From assembly GCF_011189575.1 (NCBI RefSeq), contig NZ_PUJW01000021.1, positions 3,684-67,683 of the forward strand: 64,000 bases of DNA. The letters are read 5' to 3'. The notes beneath the pieces were generated by a model. That model made no database searches, had not been told where the DNA came from, and saw only the letters and a program-made list of their open reading frames with translations. This document shows positions 61,848-64,000 of this stretch, piece by piece. This stretch comes from Photorhabdus cinerea (lineage in GTDB: Bacteria > Pseudomonadota > Gammaproteobacteria > Enterobacterales > Enterobacteriaceae). The position numbers and the translations under genes are program-made. How positions within the stretch are numbered: the first letter of the stretch is position 1; the number at the start of each line of letters is the position of its first letter.

Positions 61848-62219
61848 GTGACGCCAGTTACAGCAACTTTGGAATTTCCTATGAGCTTTTCTGATAAATT
61901 GGCTGCTTCCCGTAAAGAGCTTGGTTTCACGCAACAACAGATGGCTGACAAGATTGGTATGCACGTTTCACAGTACAAGCGCTATGAAGCCGGGACATCC
62001 CAGCCGACGATTGATGTGTTTCGGCGGATTGCATTAGCGTTGAATGTCAGTGCCGATATGCTTCTTTTTGATCACAATGAACGCGGACCCGATGACCGGC
62101 TAAAACTCCAGTTCGAAGCGGTCTCACAGTTGGATGAGAAAGAGCGGGAAGCGATTGAGACAGTGATTAGCAGTATGTTGCATATGCATGATGCTAAACG
62201 TTGGACGATAAAACGTTAG
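61848..62219 (+). CDS. XRE-family transcriptional regulator (unit B)
   Basis: 123 residues, identical to the unit A regulator, GTG start with GGGAGGGG upstream. Two gene copies would double repressor dose over two operator copies. Confidence 0.9.
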   Translation: MTPVTATLEFPMSFSDKLAASRKELGFTQQQMADKIGMHVSQYKRYEAGTSQPTIDVFRRIALALNVSADMLLFDHNERGPDDRLKLQFEAVSQLDEKEREAIETVISSMLHMHDAKRWTIKR

Positions 62220-62244
62220 GCGCTCAAGAAGAGATAATACTTAC

Positions 62245-62279
62245 GCGGTGTTGAGATGCTGAGAACATCCCAGCACCGC
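62245..62279. other. Hairpin between XRE gene and symE-like gene (unit B)
   Basis: Same 14-position imperfect stem as at 54806-54840. Confidence 0.4.
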
Positions 62280-62311
62280 TAACCACAACCCACTATCAGA
62301 GGTAGTTAGCT

Positions 62312-62554
62312 ATGGCTGAACACGATTGTAATGTAAATTCAGGCAGTTCGAAAGCCCGACGCCACTATAAAGTCGGCTATATCAGCCGATGTCACGCCAA
62401 CCGCCACACTGGCATGACCCGCTATTACAGCCAGCACCCCAGTTTGCATCTTAAAGGTAACTGGCTGGAAGAAGCGGGCTTTGCCACCGGGCAGCCAGTG
62501 CAGGTCAGTGTTGAGCACGGACAGTTGATTATCCGGCTTGTTGAAAACGGCTAA
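62312..62554 (+). CDS. SymE-like protein (unit B)
   Basis: 80 residues, identical to the unit A protein and converging on the immunity gene of the live cdi module. With the truncated copy at 45625 this makes three symE-like genes, each beside a cdi immunity gene. Confidence 0.85.
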   Translation: MAEHDCNVNSGSSKARRHYKVGYISRCHANRHTGMTRYYSQHPSLHLKGNWLEEAGFATGQPVQVSVEHGQLIIRLVENG

Positions 62555-62560
62555 AAAGGA

Positions 62561-62583
62561 GATCCCAGCGCTTGGCTGGGATC
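62561..62583. terminator. Bidirectional terminator between symE-like and immunity genes (unit B)
   Basis: Same GATCCCAGC/GCTGGGATC stem as at 55122-55144; it would end the cdi operon transcript. Confidence 0.8.
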
Positions 62584-62595
62584 AGTATTTATTGA

Positions 62596-62979
62596 TTACC
62601 ACCACTTAGGATAATCATTAAATGCCTCGTACAATGCACATTTCGACTCATCGGTCAGCTTTTCTCTTCCTTTTGCTGATGTGATATAACCATCTAGATT
62701 TTCTTTGGCACATGACCATTCAAGTGAGTCCTGAACAGGGTTTAATAGCAATTCAAAAGCCCCATTCATATCTTTAAGACGAGCTATATCATTTCTACGT
62801 AAGTTGTCGATAAATGAGTCAAAACATTGACATTCTATCCATAGCTGCATGTCCACGCCTAAACTATATCCAAACTTATCTACTCGGATTGTAAGATTAA
62901 ATTTCATTGACGGTACATGCTCATCAAGCTCTATTACATCTAATATAATGTTTATAGGGTTTTTAATTTCTATATCCAT
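62596..62979 (-). CDS. cdiI: CDI immunity protein of the live cdiA (unit B)
   Basis: 127 residues, identical to the product at 55157. It directly follows the stop of the intact cdiA frame and so should neutralise the toxin delivered by sibling cells. The last gene of the cdi operon as seen here. Confidence 0.82.
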   Translation of the reverse strand: MDIEIKNPINIILDVIELDEHVPSMKFNLTIRVDKFGYSLGVDMQLWIECQCFDSFIDNLRRNDIARLKDMNGAFELLLNPVQDSLEWSCAKENLDGYITSAKGREKLTDESKCALYEAFNDYPKWW

Positions 62980-64000
62980 TTAATGTGCTCCTACATAACG
63001 GGCATGGATGATCGTTGGCAACTCAGTTGCTGTTCGTGGTGGTTTAATTTCTAGTTGCCAGCCATCTACAGTAATTCTCTCACCATATGGCATTTTGTTT
63101 TTTGTGGCAGTATTTACAGCAGATTGGAAACTTCTTAGTTCTTGTTGACTAGCCAGTCTCACTGCTTCAGGCGTATGCGTAACAGCTTTTGATGCTGCGT
63201 ACTCCACCATATGTTCGGTAGCATTTCCATGTACCCAGACTTTCTTCCCGTTCGGTAATGACATTTCAAAAGATTTAGGAATTACGGAGCCAGGATACAT
63301 TGGCTGGGTGCCTTTAATGGAATCGAAAACAGTCCCTGTTGACAACTCACTATTCTTCGCAACATTTTCTGTTTTTCCATTCGACAATGACTTCCCATCA
63401 AACTTACCAACCGGATGCTCAACATTCGTCACCGTACCCTGATCCTTCGGACTGAATTTCCCTTCTCCTACTTTCCATTGTGGTGATGAACCTTCTGCTT
63501 TGCTACCCGAAACAGGATTTTTAGCCAGCGCCAAGAATGCTTTAGCCGCCACATATTGCATCACCTTCGCTTCACTGGTCGGGATACCACCGGCTACAAT
63601 TTCAGCGGCTTTCTCCGGCGTCATTTTCTCATTGAACATCACCACATCCAACGGGACACCGAAGAAGTTCCCCCACGCCACAATCAACCCTCTGGCCGGA
63701 TCTTGCCCTTCAGGGTGCGTACCTCTCGCTTGTTTTGCCAACGCTTCCGACAATTCATCCGGGGTTGCCCCTTCCCTGAGCATTTGCATGGCGAGTGAAC
63801 TCTGTGCCCGACCGTACTCCATCATTCCTTTTGGCAGGCTCAGCGCATTATTCTCAATCGCATTCTTCCCAGACTGCGCGCCGGTAAGGGCGCTGGCGGT
63901 GGAGTCACCGGCAATGCCGCCTGCCAGTCCCGCGGCCAGCGTGGACAGGGTGCTGATAGTCTGTTTTTGCTCTTCACTCAACTCACTAACTTTGGCCCCA
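62980..64000 (-). CDS. cdiA: CdiA contact-dependent inhibition protein, C-terminal end (5' part outside window)
   Basis: The frame is open to the right edge (GAKVSELSEEQKQTISTLST ...), so this is the 3' end of a much larger gene, not a small protein. AAGLAGGIAGDSTASALTGA is the Gly/Ala-rich region that precedes VENN in CdiA proteins; AIENNALSLPKGMMEYGRAQ is the VENN motif and pretoxin start (about 63859). The toxin tip (about the last 200 residues) is the same as in the displaced copy at 55541. CdiA would be exported by CdiB as a filament and deliver the tip into neighbouring cells. The left boundary of the conserved body, GCATTATTCTCAAT at 63845, is the right edge of unit B: the tip is brought by the mobile unit. 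Confidence 0.88.
   Translation of the reverse strand, partial: GAKVSELSEEQKQTISTLSTLAAGLAGGIAGDSTASALTGAQSGKNAIENNALSLPKGMMEYGRAQSSLAMQMLREGATPDELSEALAKQARGTHPEGQDPARGLIVAWGNFFGVPLDVVMFNEKMTPEKAAEIVAGGIPTSEAKVMQYVAAKAFLALAKNPVSGSKAEGSSPQWKVGEGKFSPKDQGTVTNVEHPVGKFDGKSLSNGKTENVAKNSELSTGTVFDSIKGTQPMYPGSVIPKSFEMSLPNGKKVWVHGNATEHMVEYAASKAVTHTPEAVRLASQQELRSFQSAVNTATKNKMPYGERITVDGWQLEIKPPRTATELPTIIHARYVGAH
63845..63858. repeat. VENN-coding 14-bp direct repeat, right boundary
   Basis: GCATTATTCTCAAT. To its right the sequence differs from the other two copies (CGCATTCTTCCC instead of AACAACCCATTC) and belongs to the cdiA body. Confidence 0.95.

Larger units (their letters stand above)
56406..63844 (-). 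mobile_element. Toxin-carrying satellite-like element, unit B
   Basis: Second 7439-bp unit, directly adjoining unit A and joined at its right edge to the cdiA body. All translated genes are identical to unit A. The only differences I found are A49677/T57116 and C49684/T57123, both inside the fold-back. Its toxin module is the one in frame with cdiA. Confidence 0.8.

Noticed and set aside
1..64000. tRNA, rRNA and transposase genes
   Set aside because: I looked for cloverleaf-like GGTTC-A-A tails near the island edges and for transposase motifs; none was convincing.

Overview
The window looks like a Photorhabdus chromosome. It carries a close match to the Plu-MACPF protein, an N-terminal MARTX toxin fragment, several ERIC repeats, a giant NRPS with dual condensation/epimerisation domains, and enterobacterial housekeeping genes (kdp, pgm, seqA, dctA, ybfF). 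The genus is an inference; the families are read from the translations.

Layout. (1) 1-5721: 3' part of kdpB, then kdpC, kdpD and kdpE, the high-affinity K+ pump and its two-component regulator. (2) 5.9-11.4 kb, minus strand: a MACPF protein, a YigL-like phosphatase, pgm and seqA. (3) 11.4-17.3 kb: a decayed accessory island lying between seqA and ybfF, which are neighbours in E. coli. It holds a RelE-like toxin killed by two stops beside an intact antitoxin, a stopped EagR/DcrB-type chaperone, a lipase effector with two frameshifts, and tandem broken immunity genes. (4) 17.4-21.0 kb: dctA, ybfF, a SUKH-like remnant and a MARTX N-terminal fragment. (5) 21.5-41.9 kb: one 6799-residue, six-module NRPS that begins with a formyltransferase domain and ends with a thioesterase. 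A formamidase gene (amiF) lies upstream on the same strand. Near-identical inverted ERIC copies flank the whole 20.9-45.5 kb segment. (6) 45.6-64.0 kb: the 3' end of a cdiA locus. The live cdiA enters from the right edge (minus strand) and is followed by a stack of displaced toxin/immunity modules.

The most unusual part is region 6. A 7439-bp unit is present twice in direct tandem. Each unit holds a CdiA C-terminal toxin, its immunity gene, a symE-like gene, an XRE regulator, a large primase-helicase, a tyrosine recombinase and a GC-rich block. The unit boundaries fall exactly on a 14-bp sequence that encodes the VENN motif, seen three times (48967, 56406, 63845). The leading unit's toxin is in frame with the cdiA body; older toxins are pushed downstream as orphans. 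I infer a satellite-like mobile element that swaps the CdiA toxin tip by inserting at the VENN codons. The primase gene contains helically phased iteron-like repeats that occur in all three reading frames, a candidate replication origin. Next to the integrase is a fold-back made of two inverted dif-like sites, one arm of which matches the VENN boundary at 12 of 14 bases.

The second notable system is the NRPS. Formylation domain, five valine-type adenylation domains and alternating dual C/E and ordinary C domains predict an N-formylated, alternating D/L hydrophobic hexapeptide, a small relative in logic of linear gramicidin.
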